From positions 36,572 through 100,571 of the forward strand of contig NZ_JOBF01000025.1 of assembly GCF_000718635.1 (NCBI RefSeq): DNA of 64,000 nt, given 5' to 3'. The notes under the pieces are model-generated. The model did no database searches. It had not been told where the DNA came from and saw only the letters and a list, made by a program, of their open reading frames with translations. The DNA is from Streptomyces varsoviensis (GTDB lineage Bacteria > Actinomycetota > Actinomycetes > Streptomycetales > Streptomycetaceae). The position numbers were made by a program, and so were the translations under genes. Shown in pieces: positions 8,617-18,005 of this stretch (within the stretch, counting starts at the first letter, position 1; each line of letters starts with the position of its first letter).

Positions 8617-9543
8617 TCACAGGATGGCGACCGGTGCGACCGGCGCCCCCGTGCCGCCGGTGAACGGCTCCGGCGGGGCCGACAGGAGGAACGCGTAGCG
8701 GCCTTCCTCCGCGCACGCCTGGGACAGCTCCTCCAGATTCCAGTTCTGGCCTTGGAGCATGCCCATCTCGACGAGGTCGAGGGCGTGCACGGGCAGCCAT
8801 AGATCGGCTATCTCCGGCGGGAAGATCTCGAAGGTCAGGGTGTCGTTGGCGACGGCCGCCACGTCGCGGGCGTGGAACCACTCCGGCGTCCGGACGGAGA
8901 GCCCCGGCGAGGGGAAGGCGTAGGCGTGCTTGTCGCCCGCCAGGTAGTGCTGGATCTGGCCGGTGCGGACGAGCACGATGTCGCCGGAGCGCACCTCGGT
9001 GCCGGCCAGCTCCTCCGCGGCCTCCAGATCTTCGGGCGTGACGGCGTGCTCGCCCTCCAGGCGGTCGACGCCCCGGGCGCGGGCGACGTCCAGCAGGACC
9101 CCGCGGGAGACGAGCGGCCCCGCCTTCTCGATGCCATGGAACGCGGCTCCGCCATGGGCGGTGATCGAGTCCGCCGGGCGGCCGTTGTAGAGCTTGCCGC
9201 CGTGCGAGACATGGGTGAGGCCGTCCCAGTGGGTGGCCGCCTGTAGGCCCATGGTCACCGCGTCGTCGCTGGTGGCGACGGTGCCGGGGCCGAACATCTC
9301 CAGATTGACGGCGACCATGGTGTGCAGTGGGTTGACCCTGCCGGGGATCATCCCGGTCTGCACCCCGTCCTGTTGCAGCGGGAGGGCGAGGGGGACGCGG
9401 CGCCCGGCCCGTATCGTCGCGGCGGCCGCGCGGACGACGTCGGCGGTGATGAGGTTGAGGGTCCCCAGCTCGTCGGCTTCCCCCCAACGCCCCCAGTTGT
9501 TGACGCGCTTGGCGATGTCGTGGAACTCGGGTGGCAGGGCCAC
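8617..9543 (-). CDS. Cyclase-family hydrolase (PF04199, kynurenine-formamidase-like fold)
   Basis: 308 aa. The metal-binding signature of the family is seen as THWDGLTHVSHGG, close to the canonical HxGTHxDxxxH. The family hydrolyses amides or lactones and includes formamidases and polyketide-cyclase-like proteins. The GTG at 9543 is preferred: AGGAGG lies 4 nt upstream, and it leaves the operator at 9605-9619 in a normal promoter position. An upstream in-frame ATG at 9600 would almost touch the operator. The gene is divergent from the SDR operon and shares that operator. A ring- or amide-opening step in the catabolic pathway is plausible but unproven. Confidence 0.82.
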   Translation of the reverse strand: MALPPEFHDIAKRVNNWGRWGEADELGTLNLITADVVRAAAATIRAGRRVPLALPLQQDGVQTGMIPGRVNPLHTMVAVNLEMFGPGTVATSDDAVTMGLQAATHWDGLTHVSHGGKLYNGRPADSITAHGGAAFHGIEKAGPLVSRGVLLDVARARGVDRLEGEHAVTPEDLEAAEELAGTEVRSGDIVLVRTGQIQHYLAGDKHAYAFPSPGLSVRTPEWFHARDVAAVANDTLTFEIFPPEIADLWLPVHALDLVEMGMLQGQNWNLEELSQACAEEGRYAFLLSAPPEPFTGGTGAPVAPVAIL

Positions 9544-9604
9544 GGGTCCTCCTGGGATCGGTTGTCCACTGGGTCTTGTGCTCGGCTCCCGTCTGCTCAA
9601 AAAT

Positions 9605-9619
9605 CTAACGGTCCGTCAG
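9605..9619. promoter_or_regulatory. Regulon operator 3 (shared divergent site)
   Basis: CTAACGGTCCGTCAG between the divergent cyclase and SDR genes, 22 bp from the SDR start. One mismatch lies in the left arm; the flanks are AAAT and AAAA. Confidence 0.75.
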
Positions 9620-9641
9620 AAAACGCGGGAAGGGGCGCGAC

Positions 9642-10553
9642 GTGGGGAACTTCTTGGCAGGCAAGGTGATCGCCGTCACCGGGGCCGGCCGTGGCATCGG
9701 ACGGGCCGTGGCCCTCGCCTGCGCCGCCGAGGGCGCGAAGGTCGTCGTCAACGACTACGGCGTGTCCATCGAGGGCGGCGAGCCCACCAGCGAGATCGCC
9801 GCGTCGGTGGTGAAGGAGATCGAGGCGGCCGACGGCGAGGCCGTCGCCGTCGCGGACGACGTCTCGACGATGGAGGGCGGCCAGCGCATCATCGACACCG
9901 CCCTGACGCGGTACGGACGGATCGACGGCGTCGTGTGCGTCGCGGGAATCCTGCGCGAGCGCATGCTCTTCAACATGTCCGAGGAGGAATGGGACCCGGT
10001 CATCGCCACCCACCTCAAGGGCACCTTCACCGTCTTCCGGGCCGCCTCGGCGGTGATGCGCAAGCAGGGCAGCGGCACCCTCATCGGTTTCACCAGCGGA
10101 AACCACCAGGGCAGCGTCGCGCAGGCCAACTACTCCTCGGCCAAGGGCGGCATCATCTCCCTGGTACGCAGCGCTGCCCTGGGCCTCAACAAATACGGGG
10201 TGACCGCGAACTGCGTCGCCCCCGTGGCCCGCACCCGGATGTCGGCGAACGTGCCGATGGAGCTCAAGGAGATCGGCGAACCCGAGGACGTGGCCGCGCT
10301 CGTCGTCTACCTGCTCAGTGAACGGGCCCGCGAGGAGAAGATCACCGGACAGGTCTATACGGTCGCCGGCCCCAAGATCGCGGTCTGGGCGCAACCCCGC
10401 GAGCTGCGGTCCGCCTACGCGGACGGCGCGTGGACCCCCGAGAAGATCGCCGACTTCCTGCCCGGAACGGTCGGCACGGACCCCATGCCGATGCTGGCGC
10501 AACTGGAGGCGATGGCCGCCGCCGCGGCGGCCAAGGAACGCCCCAACGCCTGA
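9642..10553 (+). CDS. SDR-family 3-hydroxyacyl-CoA dehydrogenase-like oxidoreductase
   Basis: 303 aa, classical short-chain dehydrogenase. The NAD(P) glycine motif TGAGRGIG lies near residue 13, and the catalytic YSSAKGG near residue 164. The NDYGVSIEGGEPTSE segment and the extended C-terminus resemble the dehydrogenase part of MFE-2/17beta-HSD4 beta-oxidation proteins, so oxidation of a 3-hydroxyacyl-CoA is the best guess. The GTG start has GGAAGGGG upstream. It is the first gene of a probable operon with the ACAD, aldehyde dehydrogenase and perhaps the alcohol dehydrogenase downstream, controlled from the operator at 9605. Confidence 0.85.
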   Translation: MGNFLAGKVIAVTGAGRGIGRAVALACAAEGAKVVVNDYGVSIEGGEPTSEIAASVVKEIEAADGEAVAVADDVSTMEGGQRIIDTALTRYGRIDGVVCVAGILRERMLFNMSEEEWDPVIATHLKGTFTVFRAASAVMRKQGSGTLIGFTSGNHQGSVAQANYSSAKGGIISLVRSAALGLNKYGVTANCVAPVARTRMSANVPMELKEIGEPEDVAALVVYLLSERAREEKITGQVYTVAGPKIAVWAQPRELRSAYADGAWTPEKIADFLPGTVGTDPMPMLAQLEAMAAAAAAKERPNA

Positions 10554-10690
10554 GACCGCCGGGGGCGACGCCGAACGCCGACCCCATGTGGCGGCACCGG
10601 CCCGCAGCCCGGTCGGCGGCACCGGTCCGTAGCCCGGTCGGCGAAGAGCCGGGCGAATCCGCGCGCCCCGCGCGGAAGGAAGGAGACGCT

Positions 10691-11896
10691 GTGGATTTCG
10701 CCTTCGGGCCACAGGACGAGACCTTTCGCGCAGAGGCACGGGAATGGCTCTCGACCCACCTGACCGGCGAGTTCGCGGACGCCGCGGGCCACGGCGGACC
10801 CGGCAGCGAACATGAACTCCCCCAGGTCCGCCGCGCCTGGGAACGCGAACTCGGCGCGGGCGGCTGGATCGGACTCGGCTGGGACCGCGCGGCGGGCCCC
10901 TACGGCAACCGCACGGCGACCCTCACCCAGCAGGTCGTCTGGGCCGAGGAGTACGCCCGCGCCGGCGCCCCCGGACGCGTCGGCCACATCGGCGAGAACC
11001 TGCTCGCCCCGACCCTGATCGCCTACGGGGACGAGAAGCAGCGGGAGCGCTTCCTGCCCCCCATCGCCCGGGGCCAGGAACTGTGGTGCCAGGGCTACAG
11101 CGAACCCGACGCCGGCTCCGACCTGGCCGGAGTGCGCACCACGGCCACGCGCGACACCGCCCCCGAAGGCCCGTACCGCATCACGGGCCAGAAGATCTGG
11201 ACCTCCCTCGCCCAGGACGCCCACTGGTGCTTCGTGCTGGCCAGAACGGATCCCGCCTCCCGCCACCACCACGGGCTCTCCTTCCTGCTCGTGCCGATGG
11301 ACCAGCCCGGCCGGATCGAGGTCCGGCCGATCCGGCAGCTCTCGGGGACCGCCGAATTCAACGAGGTGTTCTTCGACGGGGCGCTGGCGAGCGCCGAGCA
11401 CCTCGTCGGCGGGGAGGGCAACGGCTGGCGGGTCGCCATGGGGCTGCTGGCTCTGGAGCGCGGAGTCTCCACGCTCGTCCAACAGATCGGCTTCGCAGCG
11501 GAGTTGGGCGAAGTGGTACGCCTCGCCCTGGAGCACGGCACCGCAGCGGAACCGGTGTTGCGCGACCGGCTCGTACGGCAATGGGCAGAGCTCCGGACGA
11601 TGCGCTGGAACGCCCTGCGCACACTGGGCGCCACGGACGTGCCCGGCGCGCCCAATGTCGCCAAACTGCTGTGGGGCGGCTGGCACCAGCGGCTCGGCGA
11701 GCTGGCGATGCGGGTGCGCGGCACGGCCTCGGCCGTGGGCCCCGCCGCTTGGAGCGCCGAGCGCCCGTACGAACTCGACGCGCTGCAGCGCCTCTTCCTC
11801 TTCACGCGGGCCGACACCATCTACGGCGGCTCGGACGAAATCCAGCGCAACATCATCGCCGAGCGGGTGCTCGGCCTGCCGAAGGAGTCCCGATGA
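10691..11896 (+). CDS. Acyl-CoA dehydrogenase
   Basis: 401 aa. ACAD signatures are WCQGYSEPDAGSDLAG, KIWTSLAQDAHWC and the C-terminal IYGGSDEIQRNIIAERVLG. The MCAD-type catalytic Glu position is Gly (IYGGS), as in ACADs of the steroid side-chain group, whose base lies elsewhere. The GTG was chosen for the GGAGA site 8 nt upstream and the conserved MDFAFGPQDETF start. The stop overlaps the aldehyde dehydrogenase start (ATGA). No short subunit is adjacent; the short-type ACAD at 24396-25847 could be its partner, which is inference. Confidence 0.9.
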   Translation: MDFAFGPQDETFRAEAREWLSTHLTGEFADAAGHGGPGSEHELPQVRRAWERELGAGGWIGLGWDRAAGPYGNRTATLTQQVVWAEEYARAGAPGRVGHIGENLLAPTLIAYGDEKQRERFLPPIARGQELWCQGYSEPDAGSDLAGVRTTATRDTAPEGPYRITGQKIWTSLAQDAHWCFVLARTDPASRHHHGLSFLLVPMDQPGRIEVRPIRQLSGTAEFNEVFFDGALASAEHLVGGEGNGWRVAMGLLALERGVSTLVQQIGFAAELGEVVRLALEHGTAAEPVLRDRLVRQWAELRTMRWNALRTLGATDVPGAPNVAKLLWGGWHQRLGELAMRVRGTASAVGPAAWSAERPYELDALQRLFLFTRADTIYGGSDEIQRNIIAERVLGLPKESR

Positions 11897-13356
11897 CCGC
11901 GTACGGGCACTGGATCGACGGCTCCTGGTGCGAGCCCGCCCAAGGGCACTATGCAGTTGTCAATCCGGCGACCGAGGAGGTCGTCGGGGAGGCCCCGGAA
12001 GCGACGCGAGCCGAGGTCGCCGCTGCCGTGGCCGCCGCACGGGCCGCCTATGACGGCTGGTCCCGCACCGATCCGCGCGAGCGCGCGGCCGTGCTGGACC
12101 GGATAGCCGATCTTCTTGCCGAACACGGCGGGGACCTCGTGCCCCTGCTCCAGGCCGAGACCGGGGCGACCATGCGCCTCGCTTCGACCATGCAGGTGCC
12201 CACCGCGGCCGACCGCTTCCGCCGCTACGCGCGCGGCGCGCTCGAACCGGATGTCGTCCCGCTGGCGCCGCAGCCCGTGAAGGCCAGCGCGCTGGCCCCC
12301 GGCGGACTCATCGGCGCCGCCGCCGTACGCCGCCCGGTGGGCGTGATCGGATGCATCACCTCCTATAACTTCCCCATCGTCAATCTCGCGGGCAAGGCCG
12401 CGCCCGCCCTGGCCATGGGCAATACGGTCGTCGCCAAGCCCGCCCCCCAAGACCCGCTGGCCTGCCTGGAACTGGGGCCGATCCTCAAGGAGGCCGGACT
12501 GCCGGACGGCGCCTTCAACGTCGTCACGGGATCGGGCGCCGCCGCCGGAGAGGAACTCGTCTCCCATCCGGACGTCGACATGGTCAGCTTCACCGGGTCC
12601 ACCGCGGTGGGAAAGAAGATCGCCGAGTCCGCTGGGAGGTCGATGAAGCGCACCCTCATGGAGCTGGGAGGCAAGGGCGCGGCCATCGTCCTGGGGGATG
12701 CCGACGACAAGACGGTCGCGTCGGCGATCAAGGCGGTCGGTTCGGTCTGGTCATTCCACAGCGGACAGATCTGCACTGCGCCGACCCGCGTGCTCGTCCA
12801 TCGATCGCTGTACGAGAAGGTCGTCGCCGGTCTCAAACACTACGCGGAGGCACTGACAATCGGGGACCCTGTGGATAACTCCACGATCGTCGGCCCGCTG
12901 ATCTCCGCGGCCCAGCGCGACCGCGTCGAGGCGTACATCGCCGGCGCCCGTGAGCAGGGCGCCCGTATCGTCGCGGGCGGCGCGCGCCCCGACCTCAAGC
13001 CGGGCTTCTACGTACCGCCCACCCTCATCGCCGACGCCACCCCCGATATGACGGTCGCGCGCGAGGAACTCTTCGGCCCGGTCGTCGTCGCGATGGCCTT
13101 CGACGACGAGGACGAGGCCGTCCGCATCGCCAACGGCACCTCCTACGGCCTCTACGACTACGTCTTCAGCTCCGACGCCGGCCACGCCTGGGCCCTCGCG
13201 GCCCGCCTGCGCAGCGGAAACGTCGGCATCAACACCGTGCAGCGGCACCCCGAGACCCCGTTCGGCGGTTTCAAGGACAGCGGCGTCGGCCGCGACGGCG
13301 GATCGTTCGGCCTGCACGCGTACAGCGAACTCCAGTCCGTGGTCTGGCCCTCCTGA
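11893..13356 (+). CDS. NAD(P)-dependent aldehyde dehydrogenase
   Basis: 487 aa, full length for the ALDH superfamily. It shows the cofactor-binding YNFPIVNLAGKAAPALA segment, the FTGSTAVGKKI loop, the general-base region MELGGKG and the nucleophilic Cys in GQICTAPTR. It oxidises an aldehyde to an acid, or to an acyl-CoA if CoA is the acceptor. The 4-bp overlap with the ACAD gene implies coupled translation. Together with the zinc alcohol dehydrogenase downstream it could carry an alcohol through aldehyde to acid before CoA activation. Confidence 0.92.
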   Translation: MTAYGHWIDGSWCEPAQGHYAVVNPATEEVVGEAPEATRAEVAAAVAAARAAYDGWSRTDPRERAAVLDRIADLLAEHGGDLVPLLQAETGATMRLASTMQVPTAADRFRRYARGALEPDVVPLAPQPVKASALAPGGLIGAAAVRRPVGVIGCITSYNFPIVNLAGKAAPALAMGNTVVAKPAPQDPLACLELGPILKEAGLPDGAFNVVTGSGAAAGEELVSHPDVDMVSFTGSTAVGKKIAESAGRSMKRTLMELGGKGAAIVLGDADDKTVASAIKAVGSVWSFHSGQICTAPTRVLVHRSLYEKVVAGLKHYAEALTIGDPVDNSTIVGPLISAAQRDRVEAYIAGAREQGARIVAGGARPDLKPGFYVPPTLIADATPDMTVAREELFGPVVVAMAFDDEDEAVRIANGTSYGLYDYVFSSDAGHAWALAARLRSGNVGINTVQRHPETPFGGFKDSGVGRDGGSFGLHAYSELQSVVWPS

Positions 13357-13462
13357 CCGGCGGCGCCGCACCGGCGAACAGCGGCAGGGCAGCACCAGCC
13401 ACAGCGCCGGGGCAGCACCGGCGAAGCGGCGGGGCCGAGAACCAGCCCCAGCGCCGGGGCAG

Positions 13463-13589
13463 CACCAGCCACAGCGCCGGAGCCGGGTACCGGCAACAGC
13501 GCCAGAGCGGCACCAGCGACAGCGCCGGGGCCGGGTACCGGCAACAGCGCCAGAGCGGCACCAGCGACAGCGCCGGGGCCGGGCACCGG
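13463..13589. repeat. 48-bp tandem repeat, about 2.6 copies
   Basis: Units at 13463-13510, 13511-13558 and a partial one at 13559-13589 are nearly identical. More degenerate related sequence extends back to about 13370. The array fills most of the 310-bp gap between the aldehyde and alcohol dehydrogenase genes. Because 48 is a multiple of three, it opens long frames on the minus strand that encode 16-residue repeats; I regard those as artefacts. Confidence 0.85.
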
Positions 13590-13666
13590 TCGCCGTCTTC
13601 CGCACCGGATTCCTCTGTGGATCTCCACTCCGGCCTTGATCGAGGCCACCTTGAAGGGACGGCACT

Positions 13667-14734
13667 ATGCGAGGCGTCATCTTCGACGGCAAACAGCCCC
13701 AGGTCGTCGACGATCTGGAGATCCGCGATCCGGGCCCCGGCGAGGTGCTGGTCGCGGTCGTCGCGGCCGGTCTGTGCCACAGCGATCTCTCGGTCATCGA
13801 CGGCACCATCCCCTTCCCGGTGCCGGTGGTCCTGGGCCACGAGGGCGCGGGCGTGGTCGAGGCGGTCGGCGCGGGCGTCGGACACGTGGCGCCCGGCGAT
13901 CACGTCGCCTTGTCCACCCTCGCCAACTGCGGCGCGTGCGCCGAGTGCGACCGGGGCCGTCCGACCATGTGCCGCAAGGCCATCGGCATGCCGGCGCAGC
14001 CCTTCAGCCGGCGCGGCACGAAGCTCTACAACTTCGCCTCCAACTCGGCTTTCGCCGAACGTACGGTCGTCAAGGCGGTCCAAGCGGTCAAGATCCCCGA
14101 CGATGTGCCGCTGCCCTCCGCCGCGCTCATCGGCTGCGGGGTGCTGACCGGCGTCGGAGCCGTGCTCAACCGGGCCGAGGTCGGCCAGGGCGAGTCGGTC
14201 GTCGTCATCGGCGCGGGCGGCATCGGCCTCAACGTCCTGCAGGGGGCGCGCCTCGCCGGAGCCTCGACGATCGTGGCGGTGGACGCGAACCCGGCGAAGG
14301 AGGCGGCGGCCCGCTCGTTCGGCGCGACCCACTTCGTCGACGCCTCCACCAGTCCGGACACCTCGGCCGCAGTGAAGAGCATCCTGCCGACCGGCGCGGA
14401 CCACGCCTTCGAATGCGTCGGCAACACCAAGCTGATCCGGCAGGCGGTCGACCTCCTCGACCGGCATGGGCAGGCCGTCCTGCTCGGCGTGCCCCCGGCC
14501 GACGCGCAGGCGTCCTTTCTCGTCTCGTCCATGTACCTCGACAAATCGATACTCGGCTGCCGCTACGGCTCCTCCCGCCCGCAGCGCGACATCGTCCTGT
14601 ACGCGCGGCTCTACCGCGAGGGCCGGCTGATGCTGGACGAACTGATCACGGAGACCTATCCGGTCGAGGACTTCGCGAAGGCCGCCGACGACGCCCACCA
14701 CGGGCGGGTGGCGCGCTGCGTGCTCACCTTCTGA
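13667..14734 (+). CDS. Zinc-dependent alcohol dehydrogenase (MDR superfamily)
   Basis: 355 aa. The catalytic zinc ligand is in GLCHSD (about residue 38), followed by GHEGAGVVEAVG. A structural-zinc cysteine cluster CGACAECDRGRPTMC follows, then the Rossmann motif GAGGIGLN. The overall shape matches group III/mycothiol- or NDMA-type actinobacterial alcohol dehydrogenases. It oxidises an alcohol to aldehyde or ketone with NAD(P). The ATG follows GAAGGGACGG. It lies 310 bp after the aldehyde dehydrogenase on the same strand, separated by the tandem repeats, so co-transcription is possible but not certain. Confidence 0.88.
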   Translation: MRGVIFDGKQPQVVDDLEIRDPGPGEVLVAVVAAGLCHSDLSVIDGTIPFPVPVVLGHEGAGVVEAVGAGVGHVAPGDHVALSTLANCGACAECDRGRPTMCRKAIGMPAQPFSRRGTKLYNFASNSAFAERTVVKAVQAVKIPDDVPLPSAALIGCGVLTGVGAVLNRAEVGQGESVVVIGAGGIGLNVLQGARLAGASTIVAVDANPAKEAAARSFGATHFVDASTSPDTSAAVKSILPTGADHAFECVGNTKLIRQAVDLLDRHGQAVLLGVPPADAQASFLVSSMYLDKSILGCRYGSSRPQRDIVLYARLYREGRLMLDELITETYPVEDFAKAADDAHHGRVARCVLTF

Positions 14735-15100
14735 CGTCCCGTACCCGCTGACGCCGGTCGCCGGTCGCCGGGCGTCGGGCCCCGGACGTAGGGCACGCCC
14801 ATGGGAGCACGAAAAACGGCCCATAGTGACGAGAACCACATGGGCGGCTCCGGGTGGGCTCTCTGTACGTACGGGGCGGGTGGTGCGTACGGGACAGTCG
14901 GGGCGTGTCGGCACCAACGGGGCCGATGCGCCGGGTGATTGAGGCGCTCCCGAAGCCCGCGTACGGCCCGGGCGGCAGCCCCCGGGCGGGGACGCGGGCA
15001 CGCGCGTGTGCCGCCGCCCGTTGGGAGCCCCGACGGCCGGCCCATTTGGAGCGGAACCTTCCGGCCCCACAAGGAATCATTCTTGGTGAGAGGGGCGGCT
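14735..15100. other. Gene-free spacer, 366 bp
   Basis: No gene supported. A half-matching operator-like sequence at 14731-14745 overlaps the preceding stop codon and has a broken right arm, so it is not counted as a site. The promoter of the membrane-protein gene is presumably here. Confidence 0.45.
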
Positions 15101-16399
15101 ATGACTCAGCAGACGGGGCCTGGCGCTATACCGGCGGAGGCGGACGGCGAACCGGTGCGCGCGAAACGGGCGGCGGACGCCTCCCCAACGGACCCGGAAG
15201 CCTCCGGAATGGACTCGGCCGCCCCCGGAACGGGCCCGGAAGCACCCGGAACGCGCCCTGTAGCATCCCAGCCGGACCCGGAAGCCCCCGGCGCGGACTC
15301 GGAAGCCCCCCACCCGGACCCGGAAGCCGCCCCCGGGCCGACCGGCGTGCGCGTCGACCTGACAAAGGCGAGACCCCCGGAGCCTCGCCAAAGGCCAACC
15401 AAAGCCCCCATAGGCGACGAGAACGCCGAGAAGGCCGATGACGGCTTCGGTTCGGCCTTCTGCTCCTCCATGGCGACCCTGTGCGCCGAAGTCGTCATAG
15501 GGGGGACGCTGGCCGTCCTCGTCGTGCTCGCGCGCGAGCACGACGGTCTGCCCGGCAGCACCGTGATGATCGTCGGGGCGGTGCTCGCCATCTGCCTCCT
15601 CGGTGTGCTGCTGAGCGGTTTCGTCACCGCCATCGCGGTGATGCCGGCGCTGTCGCTCGCGCGCTGGTGGGCGCGGCGCAGGGGGCGCGCCGACAACCGG
15701 TGGCGGGCCCTCGCGGCCGTACCGGTGGTGTCGGCGGCGCTGGTCGCCGCGTTCGGGGCGGTGGCCGCGCTCGGCAGCCGGTCGCTCGCGCAGCCCCTGA
15801 CGTACCTCGGCTGGTGGGCCGCCCTCACCGTCGCGACGGCGCCCGCGACGGTGGTCGCGCGGACCGCCGGTGGGCGGGCCCGGGCCGGCCGCGGCGGTCG
15901 CCTCGTCCGGCGCGTCGCGCGCAACGCCGCCGTGGCCTGGCTCGGCATCGCCGTGCTCGGCTCGGCCGCGTACGGGACGGGGCTGGTGAGCGTCTACAAG
16001 CCGCCCCGGCTCAGCGCCTCGGACATCGAGGGCACCTGGAGCGACGGACGCGGCGGATCGGTGGAGCTGGCGGCGGACGGGAAGGCCGTCGCCGACGGGC
16101 TCGACAACTTCGTGTGGGACGGCACCGGAAAGGACCGGCCGAAGGACTGCGAGGGCACCGGGACCTGGAGTTCGGTGAAGGACGGCGACCACGTTCGGGG
16201 CGTCTCCATGCGGATCAACGCGTGTGAGCTCGTGCGGGAGTGGAGCGTCGGCGGTACCGCCAAGAAGCCGCGGATCTTCCACGAGCTGGGGAAGCCCGGT
16301 TCCGGCAAGCGCTATGTGCTGACGAAGCTGACGAAGAAGCAGGCCGAGCAGCAGGAGCGGCGCAGACACGGCGGCCACGCCGGGGCCCACCAGCACTGA
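15101..16399 (+). CDS. Four-helix membrane protein with extracytoplasmic domain
   Basis: 432 aa with no recognised family. The first ~115 residues are hydrophilic, with degenerate Asp-Pro-Glu-Ala-Pro-Gly repeats. Four hydrophobic segments follow (starting near CAEVVIGGTLAVLVVLA, MIVGAVLAICLLGVLL, AAVPVVSAALVAAFG and, after a basic loop, AWLGIAVLGSAAYGTG). A ~130-residue C-terminal domain, probably outside the membrane, begins SDIEGTWSDGRGGS and contains two cysteines. The tail is Lys/Arg/His-rich. The ATG at 15101 is taken as start; a GTG at 15086, with AAGGA upstream, is equally possible. No operator is nearby, and a role in the catabolic pathway is not suggested. Confidence 0.75.
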   Translation: MTQQTGPGAIPAEADGEPVRAKRAADASPTDPEASGMDSAAPGTGPEAPGTRPVASQPDPEAPGADSEAPHPDPEAAPGPTGVRVDLTKARPPEPRQRPTKAPIGDENAEKADDGFGSAFCSSMATLCAEVVIGGTLAVLVVLAREHDGLPGSTVMIVGAVLAICLLGVLLSGFVTAIAVMPALSLARWWARRRGRADNRWRALAAVPVVSAALVAAFGAVAALGSRSLAQPLTYLGWWAALTVATAPATVVARTAGGRARAGRGGRLVRRVARNAAVAWLGIAVLGSAAYGTGLVSVYKPPRLSASDIEGTWSDGRGGSVELAADGKAVADGLDNFVWDGTGKDRPKDCEGTGTWSSVKDGDHVRGVSMRINACELVREWSVGGTAKKPRIFHELGKPGSGKRYVLTKLTKKQAEQQERRRHGGHAGAHQH

Positions 16400-16441
16400 C
16401 GAGCCCGAGCCCGGCCAGGTCCCCGGCCCCCTCACATCGGT

Positions 16442-17101
16442 TCAGAGGCCGGCGAACGAGCCGAACGTCCCCCGGTGGAAGAGCAGCGGCCCTCCCTCCG
16501 CCGTGTCCCTGTCTCCCTCCGGGGCTCCGAGCGCCTCGACGCGCCCGACGACGATGAGGTGGTCGCCTCCCGTGTGCACGGTGTGGATGGTGCAGTCGAT
16601 CCACGCGGCTACGTCCGCGAGCAGCGGGGAGCCGGTCACCGGGGACGGCTCGTAGGACACTCCGGCGAACTTGTCCGCGCCGCTCACGGCGAAGCCCCGG
16701 CACAGATCGCCTTGGCCGGCGCCCAGGACGTTGACGCAGAAGACGCCGGTGCGGGCGATGCGCGGCCAGGTCGTGGACGTCCGGGCCACCATGAAGGCGA
16801 CCAGCGGCGGGTCGAGGGAGAGCGAGGAGAAGGACTGGCAGGCGAAGCCCGCGGGGCCGAGGGGACCGCCGTCGTCCGCTCTGTCCGGCTCGGCGGGCGC
16901 GGTGACGATGGTGACGCCGCTCGCGAAATTGCCGAGAACGCGCCGGAACTCGGCCGCCTCGACGGGGGAGCGCTCGTCCTCGCGGACGGCCCGGAGTTCG
17001 GGGCGGGGGAGCGGGTCGACCGGCTGCCCGGCTGAGGTGGACGCGCCCACCGACCGCAGATAGCGCACGGCGGTGGCTGCCATCCCTGCGTGTCCCATCA
17101 T
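16442..17101 (-). CDS. Flavin reductase-like protein (FMN-binding split barrel)
   Basis: 219 aa. The flavin_Reduct domain runs from about residue 50 (FRRVLGNFASGVTIVTA) through FACQSFSSLSLDPPLVAFMV to the NVLGAGQGDLC and HTGGDHLIVVGRV segments. Such proteins reduce FMN or FAD with NAD(P)H for a monooxygenase partner. No two-component oxygenase is adjacent; the luciferase-like proteins in the window are possible users. It is the last gene of the minus-strand unit ADP-forming synthetase, hydratase, flavin reductase. The start has two consecutive ATGs and only a weak ribosome binding site. Confidence 0.85.
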   Translation of the reverse strand: MMGHAGMAATAVRYLRSVGASTSAGQPVDPLPRPELRAVREDERSPVEAAEFRRVLGNFASGVTIVTAPAEPDRADDGGPLGPAGFACQSFSSLSLDPPLVAFMVARTSTTWPRIARTGVFCVNVLGAGQGDLCRGFAVSGADKFAGVSYEPSPVTGSPLLADVAAWIDCTIHTVHTGGDHLIVVGRVEALGAPEGDRDTAEGGPLLFHRGTFGSFAGL

Positions 17102-17161
17102 GACTTCATTGAAACGGACGGGGTTTCGGATGGGAAGTGATGGACTGAGCGTGACACTTGG

Positions 17162-17980
17162 CTAACCTCCTCGGTATTCGGGGGTGCGTCGCTCGACGAA
17201 GCTCGCGACGCCCTCCCGCGCGTCCGATGTCGTCATATTGATCTCCTGCGCGGCGGCCTCGGCCGCGAAGGCGCTCGTACGGTCGGTGTCGAGCGAGGCG
17301 TTGACCAACTGCTTGGTGAGGGCGAGGGCGCGGGTGGGGCCCGCCGCCAGCCGCCCCGCCCACTCGCGCGCGACCTTCGCCAGCTCCGCCTCGGCCACGA
17401 CCCGGTTCACCAGGCCCAGCCGCTCCGCCTCGGCGGCGGGCAGCGCGTCGCCGAAGAACATCAGCTCCTTCGCGCGCTGCGGGCCCACCAGCCGCGGCAG
17501 CAGGTACGCGCCGCCGCCGTCCGGTACGAGCCCGCGCCGTACGAACACCTCGATGAACCGGGCCGACTCCGCCGCCAGCACGAGGTCGCAGGCGAGCGCG
17601 AGGTGCGCGCCGAGGCCCGCCGCGGTGCCGTTGACGGCGGCGATGACGGGCTTCTCGCAGTCCAGGACGGCGCTGATCAGCCGCTGGGCGCCGCGCCGGA
17701 TCGTACGGGCCACATCGCCCGCGACGCGCTCGGCGCCGCCGGTGGCGGGGGTGCCGCGAAGGTCCGCGCCGGCGCAGAAGCCCTTGCCGGTCGCGGTGAT
17801 CACGACGGCTCGTACGGCCGGATCGGCAGAGGCCTCGTCGAGCAGCGAAATGATGCGTTCTCGCTGGTCCCAGGTGACGGCGTTCATCGCTTCGGGGCGG
17901 TTGAGGGTGATCCACGAGACCCCGTTGTCAGTGGTGTGCCGTATCAATGACTCAACGGATTCTTCGGGGGAGGAAGTCAT
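17162..17980 (-). CDS. Enoyl-CoA hydratase/isomerase (crotonase superfamily)
   Basis: 272 aa. The substrate-binding GKGFCAGADLRG and the oxyanion-hole region NGTAAGLGAHLALACDLVLA are clear. Downstream, RRGLVPDGGGAYLLPRLVG completes the crotonase core, with Asp in place of one of the usual two glutamates. It hydrates or isomerises an enoyl-CoA in beta-oxidation. The gene begins 25 bp after the stop of the ADP-forming synthetase on the same strand, so it is very likely in that operon and under the operators at 20267-20305. Confidence 0.88.
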   Translation of the reverse strand: MTSSPEESVESLIRHTTDNGVSWITLNRPEAMNAVTWDQRERIISLLDEASADPAVRAVVITATGKGFCAGADLRGTPATGGAERVAGDVARTIRRGAQRLISAVLDCEKPVIAAVNGTAAGLGAHLALACDLVLAAESARFIEVFVRRGLVPDGGGAYLLPRLVGPQRAKELMFFGDALPAAEAERLGLVNRVVAEAELAKVAREWAGRLAAGPTRALALTKQLVNASLDTDRTSAFAAEAAAQEINMTTSDAREGVASFVERRTPEYRGG

Positions 17981-18005
17981 GGGGGAGCGGCTCCGGGTCC
18001 TTGGG

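Noticed and set aside
13158..13649. Minus-strand frame encoding 16-residue repeats
   Set aside because: Produced by the 48-bp tandem array, a multiple of three; no start signal or domain.
14731..14745. Operator-like CTGACGTCCCGTACC
   Set aside because: Left arm intact, right arm broken (CGTACC), and it overlaps the stop codon of the alcohol dehydrogenase, not a promoter.
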